Assembly (NCBI RefSeq): GCF_022539665.2
Contig: NC_081337.1
Span: 860,239-924,238 of the forward strand
Source of the DNA: Daphnia carinata
Taxonomy: Eukaryota > Arthropoda > Branchiopoda > Diplostraca > Daphniidae
DNA length: 64,000 nucleotides
Reading direction: 5' to 3'
Shown in pieces: positions 53,401 through 64,000 of this stretch. Under the pieces are notes generated by a model. That model had not been told where the DNA came from. It made no database searches and worked only from the letters and a program-made list of their open reading frames with translations. The translations under genes were made by a program, and so were the position numbers. Every line of letters starts with the position of its first letter. The first letter of the stretch is position 1.

Positions 53401-55438
53401 TAAATCCCAGAATTGCAATAAGAAGTACTTGATTTGAAATTTAATGTAAAAACATGGCCTTAAATGTTCTGGCCTGTGCAGTTCACCAAATAAGTTTTTC
53501 GTATAGTCTTTTCTGTTGAATTTTGCAGCTGAAATATTGATCCTTCTTCCAAACTGCCGTTTTTCTACTAATGCTTTTTTCGACGAACGCTAAATGAAGA
53601 TGGAGAATGCTTTTTTCGTTCACGGAATTTGAAAGGTGAGTGATACAGTACACTCCCAAAACAATAAACACTTGTCTGTTTGTCGGCCTGTTTGAAATGG
53701 CTTCTAATGGAGAAACGTCTCCTCAGTTTTAATTTTTTTTACTGACTGCCCCTTAAAGGTAAATAAAAAAACTTGGTTTTCTCATTCATGAGTTGGGTTT
53801 AGATTGATGTGTTGCCCATCAATGTAAGTGTTTTACCCTGAACGGTATTTGTGCGTTCAGGTGTTTAAAATTTTCCGCCACCATTGCTTTACTTGAGGTT
53901 AACCCAAAAAAGTAGCCTTTTTTTGTTCATAGCTTTTAAAAGAAGAATCGCAGTAACTTCTAGTTTGATCCATCGGAATAAGTGTTCAACTTATTATTCT
54001 TATAAAAATATATTTTTCATTACAGCCAACCATTTTCCTCCTATTGTTATCTTAAGCCGTGTATTGCAAACGTCTGGCAACGTGGTCCTGGTGCCCGGAA
54101 CAGCATTAAGCAACGTTCTTTAATTAAAGAAGAAAACTCACGAAACTTAGGGAGTCGTAAAAGTAACAACTTCAAGATAAACACGTAATAAAGTGAAAGC
54201 CTAATAGCTACTTAATGATTACTTAAGGGGTACTTATTTTGCAGCTTGCATGAGTTATGGTAGCTCGGGGCTCTTTATTTCTTTTATGGTAGAGTTAGGG
54301 CTCGGCGGGAGAGAGGTAGCGGCCTGAGTTGACACACGGAACAGGCAGAACAAATCTAACTGACCTTTGGGAGTTCGCTGTGTCTTTTATATGTAAGGCA
54401 TCGTCCCGTGGGAGACGTACGGGACAATGTAAAGGTATAGGCGGACAAAATCGGGCGGTATCGGGCGATTTTTGACGTCATGAAGAGGTATAGGCGGGTG
54501 AATTTGAACAATATTGGGCAACTTCGAGCGATAGTTAAAAATAGGCCGGGCAAAAAGTAGAATCGCTTTGCCGTTAGACTGTTAAAGATGGTCCACCCAC
54601 CATTGCAAGTCGAAACGTGCCTCAAGAGATAGAGTGACAAGTTGGTTAAATCTCAAGAGCAGTGAATCAAGCAGATGTAAATTTGTTGTCTAAGCCTTGA
54701 ATGACATTAGGCAAAGGGTACCGTCAGAAATTGCAAAGAAAAATTTCCGAATACTTTTCCAATGTCTCGCAACTTAACTCGTTCCGCCTTAAGTAACGAA
54801 TCACACAGAATGTAAACGACAGAAATCATTAGGGCTTCATATTATAATTTTAAAGTATCCTTTTGTCTTTCTTTGTCTGTGTGTGTGTGAACGTGCCATT
54901 GCTGCGTGGCAGACAGTCATAACTTGTCTGACCTTGGCTGAACTGAATTCCTTTGGTTTTGCCAAATGGTTACCCTCCCTTAAGCTTCCCCCACCTCATT
55001 CACCCCGTTTTACACTCAAAGCTAATTTTCGCATTACACTCCTCTTTTTTCCCTCATGTATTTCCGCAGTAGTTGAAGACGGAGAAAAAAGCTGCTACGG
55101 GGGTAGTATTAATCGTTTTCGTTGGTATGGACAGTCACAACCTATCGCTCTGGATTTATGTTAACCTCGTGTTCTTTCATGGCTAATAGAACGCCGCGTG
55201 GCTGTTTCCAATTTTTTAACCACATTTCGAATTGTTCAATTTAGGTGGTTGACAGGTGAACACAGAGCAATAATAGCATTGACTTAAGCGAGGGGAAGAG
55301 AGCACACTTTTTCCAACTAATTAAAAGCCAAACTGACAGCAATTAATCAATAGTAAGTTTCCAATAGCGACTTGCTCCATTATGAGAAAAACTCGAAGGT
55401 CATGACAAGAAGATGATAAAAAGGTCACCCAAATATAT
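50463..55438. other. Five kilobases without recognised genes
   Basis: Only short open frames without known motifs. AT-rich in 51180-51480 and 52200-53000; there is a short (GT) run near 54878. No tRNA, repeat array or element boundary identified. Confidence 0.4.
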
Positions 55439-55957
55439 TGTAACGTTTGCCCTGTTTGAAAGAGCCTTCGTCAAACCAAAGAAGAGGCTGAACCGTTCTT
55501 GGAACGGCATTACGTCCCAATTGGGACGGGATCGTTATTGGTTCGTCGGTGATAGAGAATCGTCAGTTGTTGGCGAACTTAGAAACGTAGAAGACGAATT
55601 GCTTGCACGACCTTAGCTAAGTCCTGTTTGTGTTTAATTGGGATATACTCCACGTTACTGGTATGTTTTGGTGTTATTGTTTTTTGCGTGTTGTTTCATG
55701 CTGTGTTTATTGAGCTGGAATCCAATAAGCATGGCCAGCAGGACCGGTTCGCCATGGTGAAGCGGGCACGAGTGTGCCACGGTGAAGCGGGCACGGGTGT
55801 GCGATAGTTACGTGGACACCTTATTGAATGTACGCCGCGGTAAAGTGGGTACAAGAGGCACGGAGTGCCAGAATTGATTAAAACCTGTATCCATATCTTG
55901 CTCTGTATGTTAGGAGATGTTGGCCGAGTGGCCTAGTATGATACAGAAGTCGTAACA
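55439..55957 (+). repeat. Probable 5' LTR of the Ty3/gypsy element
   Basis: Starts TGTAACG and ends CGTAACA just before the primer site; the ends form a near inverted repeat. Includes two copies of ggtgaagcgggcacg (about 55756 and 55781). The left boundary is inferred because no second LTR is available for comparison. Confidence 0.55.
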
Positions 55958-55974
55958 TGGTGTCAGAAGTGGGA
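55958..55974 (+). other. Primer-binding site (tRNA-Leu-like)
   Basis: TGGTGTCAGAAGTGGGA is complementary to the CCCACTTCTGACA-CCA end recalled for animal tRNA-Leu(CAA). The same string recurs at 62917. Confidence 0.75.
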
Positions 55975-56132
55975 TCCGGGCCCCTGAATGGTTGGTTTTA
56001 TCTGACCGCCCGAACCCCCTACCGGTTTTCATTTGTTTATTTCATGTTGGCTTCTCCGTTTCGTTTTTTTAAATAATACTTAATCTGTCACTCGTTTTCA
56101 TACTGGACTCCTGAAATCCTCTTTGCCCAAAA

Positions 56133-57398
56133 ATGGCAGCGGATCATTTTGCTATCCTAATGGAGGTTGTACGTGTTCATTATGAGATGCAACAACAACT
56201 ACTGGCTCAAAATCAACAACGAGCCCTCGATATTGACCCGTCACTCCCAACTTATAGTGGAAAACGCGAAGAAGACGTGCTCGACTTTGTGGAGGCAGTT
56301 AATCGGGAGGCAAACGCGGGCAACTGGCCCGAAGCGCAGAAGATGTGCCTAGCTAAAGTTGCACTACGAGAGATCGCCGCCGAATAGCGTTGGTTGCAGG
56401 ATTCCGAGTTTCCTCAGGACTGGGCCGGGTGGTCAACCACCCTGTGCTCAGCGTTCCGCAAACGTTATACTTTAGCGGAGTGGGAAAGAATGGTGACGAG
56501 CCGTGTACAACTTAAAGACGAAACCGGACCACAATACGCGCTGTTGAAGGTGAAATTACGAAGACACTGCCCATATCCAATGAAGGAAGCTGATTTCATC
56601 CCCTACCTCATCCAGGGCATTTGGCATCGCCAATTTCGCACGGTCTTCCTTCAGAACCCACCTCTCACCATCACCACATTTATCCAAAGTTATGGGCTCC
56701 TGGAACAAAACAGTGATCGAGCGCCAGACCAAGAACTTGCCCAACTCGAAGCCCGCATGGAAAAACAATCACGAGAAATGACCGAGCTTAAACGAGAAAT
56801 CGGCAGAACCCCACGATTCCAACCAGCAGACGGGCTATATGAGAGCACACGTTTTCCCTTTGGTCTTTGCAATGGACCCGCCTCCTTTCAGCGAGCCATG
56901 GATCAAGTACTGTCCGGTTTAAAATGGAATGTATGCCTAGTATACCTGGATGACGTTGTCATTTGCGGCAAAACCTTTAAAGAACACCAAGATAAATCTG
57001 AAATCGTGTTTCTGGCACTGCAAAAGGCTCAGTTAATCCTCAATTTGAAGGAATGTCCCTTTGCAAAAAACCAAATAATGTGTCTGGGAAATCAGGTGAC
57101 GACTAATGGTATTTCTCCCGATCCATCTAAAGTAGCTGCTATCGTTGACTTCTCCTCCCCCAATGGAAGTTCACCCGGATGTAAATTGACCAATCTTCGC
57201 AGCTTCCTGGGGATCATTTCTTATTATCGCCGCTTTGTGAACCAGTTTGCCTCGCTAGTTGTGCCTCTGTACAACTTACTAAAGAAAAATGCCGCCTGGA
57301 AATGGGAAAGGAAAGAAGAACTCGCTTTCCAGACAACCAAAATGTTACTGCTGAGTACTCCAGTTCTTAGGCACCCCACGGCAGAGGGAAAATTTTAG
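56133..57398 (+). pseudogene. Ty3/gypsy Gag fused to reverse transcriptase by deletion
   Basis: ATG at 56133. A Gag region reads PTYSGKREEDVLDFVEAVNR; an in-frame TAG at 56385 is followed without shift by FPQDWAGWSTTLCSAFRKRY, typical retrotransposon Gag. Near 56825 it passes directly into RT at ADGLYESTRFPFGLCNGPAS, with the catalytic YLDD (VCLVYLDDVVICGK) and the connection region FLGIISYYRRFV. The frame closes at 57398 at the start of RNase H. Confidence 0.85.
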
Positions 57399-57640
57399 GT
57401 TTATGTAGACGCTAGTGGAATAGGACTCGGAGCCGTACTAATGCAGTCCGATCAAGTAATCAATGAATATCACCCCATCTCCTACCTTAGTCGGCGGTTA
57501 ATATAGGCGGAATCCAACTATCACTCCAACGAATTAGAGTGCCTTGCTCTTGTATGGTCCCTCACTAAACTTCGTCACTACTTGTACGGCCAGACATTTC
57601 GGGTGAAGACCGACAACAACATAGTGCGATGGTTGTCGCA
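57399..57640 (+). pseudogene. Ty3/gypsy RNase H remnant
   Basis: Continues VYVDASGIGLGAVLMQ, YHPISYLSRRL, a TAG at 57505, then SNELECLALVWSL and FRVKTDN. A frameshift near 57640 separates it from the next piece. Confidence 0.75.
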
Positions 57641-58785
57641 AAAAAGGACATTCGTGGGAAATTGGCTCGTTGGGTGCTAATCCTGCAAGAGTTTGATTTT
57701 TCGATAGATCACATGAAAGGAACGGAAAATAAAGTTGCCGACGCCTTATCCCGACAGCCTATTGTGATGTGTAATCCGCCATTCAAAAACATGGCCAATA
57801 TCACTGGTGTTTGCAGTATACAACGCTACTCAAAAGAAGACCTAGCGGCTTGGCAGCAAGGCGACGACACCATCCGTGAAACGCTTCTACGACTGCGAAA
57901 AGATCCTCCAAAAAACCAACGAGAAGAAAACCGAGCGCAGTCATTCGCACGTAAGGACGGGATACTTTACAAGAAGGGGAAAAGCAGTGAACGAGAATTC
58001 AAACTCTTCGTCCCATCCCTTTTACGACGTGACATCATCCGCAGCTTCCATGACGATCCAGATGGCGGACACTTTGGTGTCCTTAAAACAAAAGAAAAAA
58101 TTGACAAAAACTACTGGTGGCCAGGATTACCCGTTAGTTTGCAAGCCTATGTGGCGTCATGCTCCTTCTGTCAACGGAGTAAAACAGCCACCACTCCACC
58201 AACTGGGTATCTACATGCCGCCTGAGAAAGTATTCTCCCTGATCGGGATAGATCACCTAGGTCCCTTTGCCCACACAAAGGTAGGCAACAAATACATCAT
58301 AATGGCCATTGGTTACCTATCAAAATGAATGATAGCCAAACCCGTCATCAGCAAGGCAGCCGGGTCCATCTGCAACTTTATAGAAAACGAAATTATCTCC
58401 CAACACAGTTATCCTCAACGCATAGTCACCGATCGTGGGACCAGCTTTACTTCAAAATTACTGCAAATCCAACTGCAAAAATGGGGGATTGAACAATCCT
58501 TCGCTATCACGGGTCACCACCAGTCAAACGGACAAGTGGAATGAATCGGTCGTTAGTCCTGGCCTTTAAAGCCTATGTCAACCTCACTCTAATTGGGACA
58601 CCAAGATCTCCAATGCCACTTTAGCAACCAACACGGCTAAACAAGCGAGTACCGCAGTCACACCCTTTGAAATCGTGTATGGAAGGCAACCAAAATTTCC
58701 CAATGAGAGACTCTTTCACTGGCCACCTACGAAAAAGGAAAGCTTTCGACATTTCCAAAACCGTGTGGCCCATTTGGATTATTAG
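57629..58785 (+). pseudogene. Ty3/gypsy integrase remnant
   Basis: RNase H tail DFSIDHMKGTENKVADALSR, then the HHCC zinc region (DPDGGHFGVLKTKEKI, CSFCQRSK), then core motifs IGIDHLGPF, IVTDRGTSF and HHQSNGQVE. A frame change near 58200 and stops at 58326 and 58541 break it. Beyond, FEIVYGRQPKFP still resembles the usual post-core segment before similarity ends. Confidence 0.8.
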
Positions 58786-58790
58786 GTGGA

Positions 58791-59713
58791 TTTTTAACTT
58801 AAGTAAATTATGAATTTTTTAATTTAACGGTATATATCAACATTTTCATCGCCATGAAAGTGATCGACCCAGTATTCTTTAATTGAATCACCATTGTTAG
58901 TATTGACTTTTAAATTTGTTTGGATAATCGAAAAAGCTCTGTCAGTGAATTTTGCACGTGGCATCTGAATAATTTTCTCGGTAGATATTCTAGATCCATG
59001 AACTATACTTTCGAACGATTCTAGCCTAGAGACAAAACGAATAATTGGGCTTCCAGATAAACGAAGGTAGTAATTGTAATCCGGAAAAAAGTATGTTGGT
59101 TGTACTCTAAATTATTTAAATCCTTAACTGCGGCTTCTCTAGAGAGGGGAAAGGATCGCGCTATGGTAGTTGGTTGGTTTGGGAAGAAGAATTGCAAGGG
59201 TCCCTGTCATCGATTCATACACTGTCTGTTGTAGCTACAAACATGAGGTATGAACTGAGTGTATTGCTGATCTATGTTACGTTTCCCACCACTGGAGGTG
59301 TTCCTAAAGTGGTCAACACACGAAGTCCATACAACATTTTCCCCTCTCCATAAACAAGACAATAAACCCAAGACGATGATTACGATTACTGAAATTAAGA
59401 ACGTTAATACTTCCATGCCTTCACTTACCCTCACTCCCCAGCAATACCTCGTTAACCAACACACATCGACACACCATGAACAACAGTACGACATGCACGA
59501 GTGATAACAAAAGACGTGAACAATCGACATAAGGGAGGGGTCAGCAAATAAACATAGGATTAGGAAAAGGAACCATTAGCGAGTCAATCAGTCCCATCGA
59601 CGCTCTGAGACAAAGTTAATGACGAAAACTGCAAAATTTTACTCCTGAACATGTTGTCCCAAACGGTTCAGACGCCGCCAACGGTGTCAGAACGGGACCC
59701 GAGTTGTCATGTG
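58791..59713. other. No recognised gene
   Basis: AT-rich sequence between two Ty3/gypsy remnants. No LTR or coding motif noticed. Confidence 0.35.
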
Positions 59714-62360
59714 TCATCTACGCTGTGATCGGCTGTTCTGGTGGAAACAGACGGACCGAGACGTCTCTCGAAGTGTTGTTGGCCAGCCAACTTGAGCTTC
59801 TACGATCGCCACAGTACTGATGGTCTCCATAGCGTCCGCGGGTTTCGAGACCGGTGAGGCGGAGCAGGAGTAGCGACCCGAGGGATGGCCTCGCTGACCG
59901 TAACGGGAAGGCGTGCGGCAAATCTTGTGCTGGCGCTTTGCGTGACTGAAACGGGCGACTGACGAGGCGGCTAGCGGCTGTTGGTCAGACAAAAGAATTG
60001 GGTTGGTGCTGCCTGTTCCGACGGAAGCCCAGAAACCCGGATCCAATGTGTCTGCGACACCCTTGATTACGTTGACGGCCCACCTTGTCCGACGAAAGGA
60101 GCGTCCATTCGCCAGGCGTATGGCATATGAATCTGGCTCCTTGCAGAACAATTGAACAGTACCGGACATCCATTTTTGCCAACAAGGGTTTTTACTCGCT
60201 GGCCCACATAGTAGTAGTAGAACGGACGATCGCGCGTCTGGTCGACGTGGCGGGTCGAAAACTGCTTTTGCTTGTCTAGATGACAGCTCAGACGTTACCA
60301 ACGACGCAGGTAAGAATCGGGGTGTCAATTTGGACGACAAGAAAGGAAGGTTTTCGCGAAGATTCCGCCCCTGTAGGAGCACTGACGGCGAAGGAAGAAC
60401 ATTAGACACTGACGTTGGGCAAATTGCCGACGGTGCTTCCCACAACGATTTGCCGTCCGCAAAAATTTTTAGGAGGGTTTTCTTCACGGTCTGGATGTGT
60501 CTTTTCACCAGCCGTTTGACTGAGCAAACTCAGGACTCGACGTTACTTGGGCGACACCCAATATGTGGCAGAATTCATGAAACTGGCGGAGGCAACTCTT
60601 GCCGTTGTCGACCTCGAATACTTCTGGACGCTCGAAATCACTAAAAAATCGTGTCATTTCAGTAATAACGGCGGCCGATGAAATCGATCCCAATTGCACC
60701 ATACACGACCACATGCTGTAGGAATCGACAACTAAGATGTAATTTACGTCATTGAATTAAAAAAGATTCGCTGAAACCGTCTGAAACGCATATTCCGGTA
60801 TCCGGACTAGATAAAGGGGTAGCCTAGGAATCTTTGGTCGGTTCTCCTGACACACGTTACAACTGGCCACCATATCGCGGATGTAGTCTTCCCAACCCAG
60901 TCAATAGACGGAGGACTTCGCCAGTAGTACACTTTTGGACTCCCCGAAGTGGCCATTATAGACACCATCCATCGCTTCGCGCCGTAGGACTATGGGCACC
61001 ATCAGTCGGGACCCGAACAAAATAACGCCGCTGACTATGGCCAACTCGTTCTGTACTGGCCACAACGGCTTTATCGCTTCCCAACACTTGCTTCTATGCT
61101 CCGGCAAACCCACTAGCATGACGGGCTGTAGTAGTTTAAGGGTATGTTCTTCCGAAACGGCTCTTTCGTACCGCTAACGAGTTGACTCCATTGGCACCAC
61201 ACTGTTGACTATATGGTGTACTTGTTCCTTGCAATCGGCGGTTACGTCATCATGATACCCGCGGGAGGACGGTGTTCGGCTGAGGGTATCAGCAATGAAA
61301 AGCTCTTTGTCGAGCTTGTAGACTGAAAATCTCGCTCACTCAGCTACACAACTAAAAATCAAACCATTGCAGCTGGAACCTCATTCGTTGAATTCTTGGA
61401 GAGCACGATGCTATGGGTTAGTCAAACAAGCCCACTAGTGGCTTGTGTCGGACTCCACCGTCACACACTGACCGTACACATACTGTCGAAAACGGGCAAG
61501 GCCTAACTGTAAAGCTAACAGGTCTTGGCAGTATCTCTTTTGGTTAATCGTTAGTGTCGTGGACGAGAACGCTATCGGCTGCCCCTTTTGCATTAAGAAC
61601 GCTCCTATCCCTATGGGCGATGCGTCGACGGAGACCGCAACGGGTCGGTCGACGTTGAATAAGCGCAGAACCGGTAGGGAGGATATGGCGTTTTTGAGCT
61701 CTGACAGCGCCCTTTTTTTGCTGACTGTCCCAGATCCAGGACCCGTCTTTTTTAAATATATCCCAAATTAGGCGCGTTTAATCTGTAAGAATTTACAGAA
61801 CTTGTCAAGGTCAGTTACCATCCGCAGTAGGCCAGTGAAGCCGACCTTGTCGGTAGGATCAGGCATATTAACAATAGCTTCCACTTTTTCCGGTTCCGGG
61901 CTGAGAGTACCTTGTCCGATTATATGCTTCAACTACGGCAACTGATGAAAGAAGAACCGACATTTTTAAATTGTAATTTAAGATTGTTTTTCGCGACACC
62001 TACCAAACACCTGTCGCACGTTAGCTTCAAATTCTTTAATTGTTTCACCCATCAATAAGTCGTCGAAATACACGATCACTCCCGGGAGGTCGTCATACAG
62101 CTCTAACATCGCTTGCAGGTATACTTCCGGGGCTGACTTAACACCGAACGGTAGTCGGAGATAACTACAGCAACCTTTAAGAGTGGCCATGGTGCACAAA
62201 TACAACGCACGTCTGAGAGGGGAATCTGGTAAAAAACCGAGGCGGCATCTAGGCTGCAGAAGTATTTCACCTCCCCGATTTTTCGAAACAGCTGTTCGAT
62301 AGTCAAGACGGCAAAGTGTTGACGTAGACTTGCCTTGTTGAGTTCTGACGTAGTCCACAT
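59714..62360 (-). pseudogene. Decayed Ty3/gypsy pol on the minus strand
   Basis: From right to left: RT (LPFGVKSAPEVYLQAMLELY, VIVYFDDLLMGE with FDD at the catalytic site) at 62358-61978; connection GTLSPEPEKVEAIVNMPDPT near 61880; an RNase H region with no clear frame; the integrase zinc side (PVQNELAIVSGVILFGSRLM) at 61119-60901; the core with DNGK and TSSPEFAQSNG at 60714-60505; and the C-terminal part (KRHIQTVKKTL, LLQGRNLRENLP) from 60508. Many frame breaks; more decayed than the other elements. Confidence 0.8.
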
Positions 62361-62479
62361 ACCCTGAACTTCACGATCCAAATCTTTGATTGAAATCCGA
62401 ATAATTACGCTCGTTTTAAGGCTAAATTTCGAGCTTTATACAAAAAGAAATACAACGGTTCCCCTTCTCTTCTGTTCCT

Positions 62480-62835
62480 GTTGGGATGAGTTGCTGTCAA
62501 AAGAAGAAGTACGGATCGGAATCGGTGAATGCCTCACAGATGGGACCATGTACTCCGTGGTATGGGATCGTCTTGAAGCAGTTTACGGCAGCACCGAAGT
62601 CATGGACCAGATCTACCTCGACGATCTGCTGCAGATACCACATTTGAAAAACCAAGATGCTTCAAGCCTCCAAACCTTCGCCAACCAGTTGCACGGAGCA
62701 GTAGTGACGTTTTCCCATTCAAGATATGCGCAAGAATTTCACAGCCGTACTACCCCGATGACCATAGAAGCGAAGCTGATGCCATACTTTAAAGAGAAGT
62801 GGAAAGAAAAGACAAAAAGGTGTTGTAGTGTGCTC
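62480..62835 (+). pseudogene. BEL/Pao Gag (capsid) fragment
   Basis: LEAVYGSTEVMDQIYLDDLL, HLKNQDASSLQTFANQL and EAKLMPYFKEKWKEK follow the pattern of the BEL-type capsid domain seen in elements 1 and 2 (LKRVYAKPKALIQTHL..). Only this part remains, with no start or later domains. Confidence 0.65.
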
Positions 62836-62916
62836 ACACACCCGGTAGGGGAGCTGAGCAGAGAGAGGAACACAGAATACAAAGACAGTTGACCAAGACA
62901 CCTCAAGGCTATAACA

Positions 62917-62933
62917 TGGTGTCAGAAGTGGGA
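62917..62933 (+). other. Primer-binding site of a second Ty3/gypsy element (tRNA-Leu-like)
   Basis: TGGTGTCAGAAGTGGGA preceded by ATAACA, as at 55958. Any LTR upstream is not distinguishable from the BEL gag fragment, so the LTR is probably mostly lost. Confidence 0.7.
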
Positions 62934-63035
62934 TCTTCTCCCGCCTTTTGAAACAAAGGTACCACGTGTGAACCACGCTGCCTCCAAAGAAAAAAAAAAA
63001 AAAAAAAAAAAAGTTTTTTTTTCCTTTCTCTCGTC

Positions 63036-63197
63036 ATGGCTTCCTCACTCAAAGCCCCAGAGCCGTTTTGGTTTTCGGCTAGTGATTTGGCCACACAGTG
63101 GGCAGTGTGGCGTCGACAATTCCAGTGGTTTTTTATAGCCACAAGAAAAGAAGAAGCCCTAGCAAGTGAAAACCGGCTGGAGATGCGTTTCAGCTGA
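63036..63197 (+). pseudogene. Ty3/gypsy Gag N-terminal fragment
   Basis: ATG at 63036: PEPFWFSASDLATQWAVWRR then FQWFFIATRKEEAL, the common gypsy Gag opening (Trp-x2-Trp spacing). A TGA ends it after about 53 codons, and no later Gag is visible. A 26-base A run (62991) lies between the primer site and the ATG. Confidence 0.65.
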
Positions 63198-64000
63198 GTC
63201 TTTCGACTGCGTTTTGCGAACCATACGCAGATTTCCGGCGCTAATTATCTGCCAATAAATACGCAGTTTTAACGGTTTCTAGACTAGTTTTTGTAAGACG
63301 ACATTAGTGCTAGTTCTGAAAGCGTTTCTCGTACTCATTTTGAACGTGTTTTCCTGTTTCATTTCAGTACGATGGTACCGTTTAAATACGGTTTATGAAA
63401 GGCAAAGAAAATGCGTACGTATTCCGTATGTAATGTAATTATTTACTAGAACCCAATCAGTATAAAAATAAGTTTATTTACCAAGTTTCAGTAAAAATTA
63501 TAGTAAATAGTGAAATATAAAATGATTTTTGGTCAAGGAAACATTATTTTATAGAGATTCTGGTGAAATGCTTAGCGAAAATAGGTTCAAACAAATAACA
63601 CATGCTTTGTTGGTAGTTTCCTGGACATTGTTATTAATTTGAAATGTAAGACTAGAAAACAAATAGATATTAATTAAAATTTAGAATGGATTCAACGGAA
63701 ATGTAAGAAAGGATGACACGAGGCGTCCTTTGTGTTATCATCGCAGTACATTCACAAGCATTACAATGTAGGCTATGTAAGAAAGATTTTACCTTTTCAG
63801 GGTGTTTGGTTATTACTTATTATTATAGTATATTTATTATTATAGTGTAGCATATTATTAATAATAGTTACCTCTACAAGTTATTTAATCCTTAGGTAAG
63901 TGAAAATCAGCACAACAGTAATTATCAGATTTTCAGAAAACACTAAGCACTAAGCACTAAGTACTAAATACTCGTCGCTATGGTTGACGATGACGCTATG
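63198..64000. other. AT-rich end of window, no recognised gene
   Basis: Only short repeats: ttattattatag near 63825 and ctaagca/ctaagta repeats at 63943-63970. Confidence 0.4.

Larger units (their letters stand above)
55439..58790 (+). mobile_element. Ty3/gypsy LTR retrotransposon, internally deleted and 3'-truncated
   Basis: Has a probable 5' LTR, a primer site, a gag start, then RT, RNase H and integrase remnants. The Gag-to-RT junction near 56825 removes the end of Gag, the protease and the first half of RT. Frameshifts and stops occur at 56385, about 57398, 57505, about 57640, 58326 and 58541. Coding similarity ends near 58785 and no 3' LTR is seen. Confidence 0.85.

Noticed and set aside
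63943-63970. Telomere-like repeat (ctaagca/ctaagta)
   Set aside because: Only a few copies, an irregular unit, and not TTAGG or another known telomere repeat.

Overview
The window is nuclear DNA of an animal, most likely an arthropod. The evidence is eukaryotic tRNA genes, BEL/Pao and Ty3/gypsy LTR retrotransposons, a LINE, and AT-rich unique DNA. A crustacean such as Daphnia would fit, but nothing in the sequence proves it. I find no single-copy host protein gene. Essentially every long reading frame belongs to a transposable element.

Layout. (1) 1-4316: a decayed LINE on the minus strand that runs off the left edge: an ORF1 with one zinc knuckle and an ORF2 with endonuclease, reverse transcriptase and a C-terminal zinc motif. 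(2) 4850-5167: a solo BEL LTR with a 5-bp target duplication. About three copies of a 113-120 bp repeat follow, then a small RT-related fragment. (3) 5822-45522: a tandem array with a 774-776 bp unit. Each unit carries a tRNA-Ile(AAU) gene and a serine-type tRNA with a long variable arm. Twenty-four of the 26 serine-type copies have anticodon CGG, a proline anticodon; only the two at the right edge have serine anticodons (CGA, AGA). (4) The array is interrupted by two nearly intact, head-to-head BEL/Pao elements of one family (23703-32852 on minus, 33795-43346 on plus). Each has perfect 5-bp target duplications and near-identical LTRs. The second lies in the anticodon loop of a tRNA-Ile gene. 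(5) 45523-48016: a truncated fragment of a different BEL/Pao pol with an unbroken 839-codon frame closes the array. (6) 48115-49760: a diverged satellite with a unit of about 85-90 bp. (7) 50095-55438: no recognisable genes. (8) 55439-58790: a Ty3/gypsy element with one LTR, a tRNA-Leu-type primer site and an internal deletion. (9) 59714-62360: a decayed Ty3/gypsy pol on minus. A BEL gag fragment (62.5-62.8 kb) and a second Ty3/gypsy primer site with a gag start (62.9-63.2 kb) follow. The last 800 bp hold nothing I can name.

The most unusual material is in two places. One is the tRNA array, where a proline-anticodon serine-type tRNA has been homogenised across 24 units, although its B box and terminator look defective. 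The other is the 2.5-kb leader of the BEL family. Besides gag-pol it holds an extra reading frame with RG-rich modules, no in-frame ATG and a conserved splice-acceptor-like start. It also holds five or six ~80-bp repeats that each carry a CTCF-like motif, four CACGTG boxes, and an LTR hairpin enclosing the polyprotein stop codon. Together these look like an accessory gene plus a built-in insulator, comparable in concept to the Su(Hw) insulator of Drosophila gypsy. That interpretation is inference.
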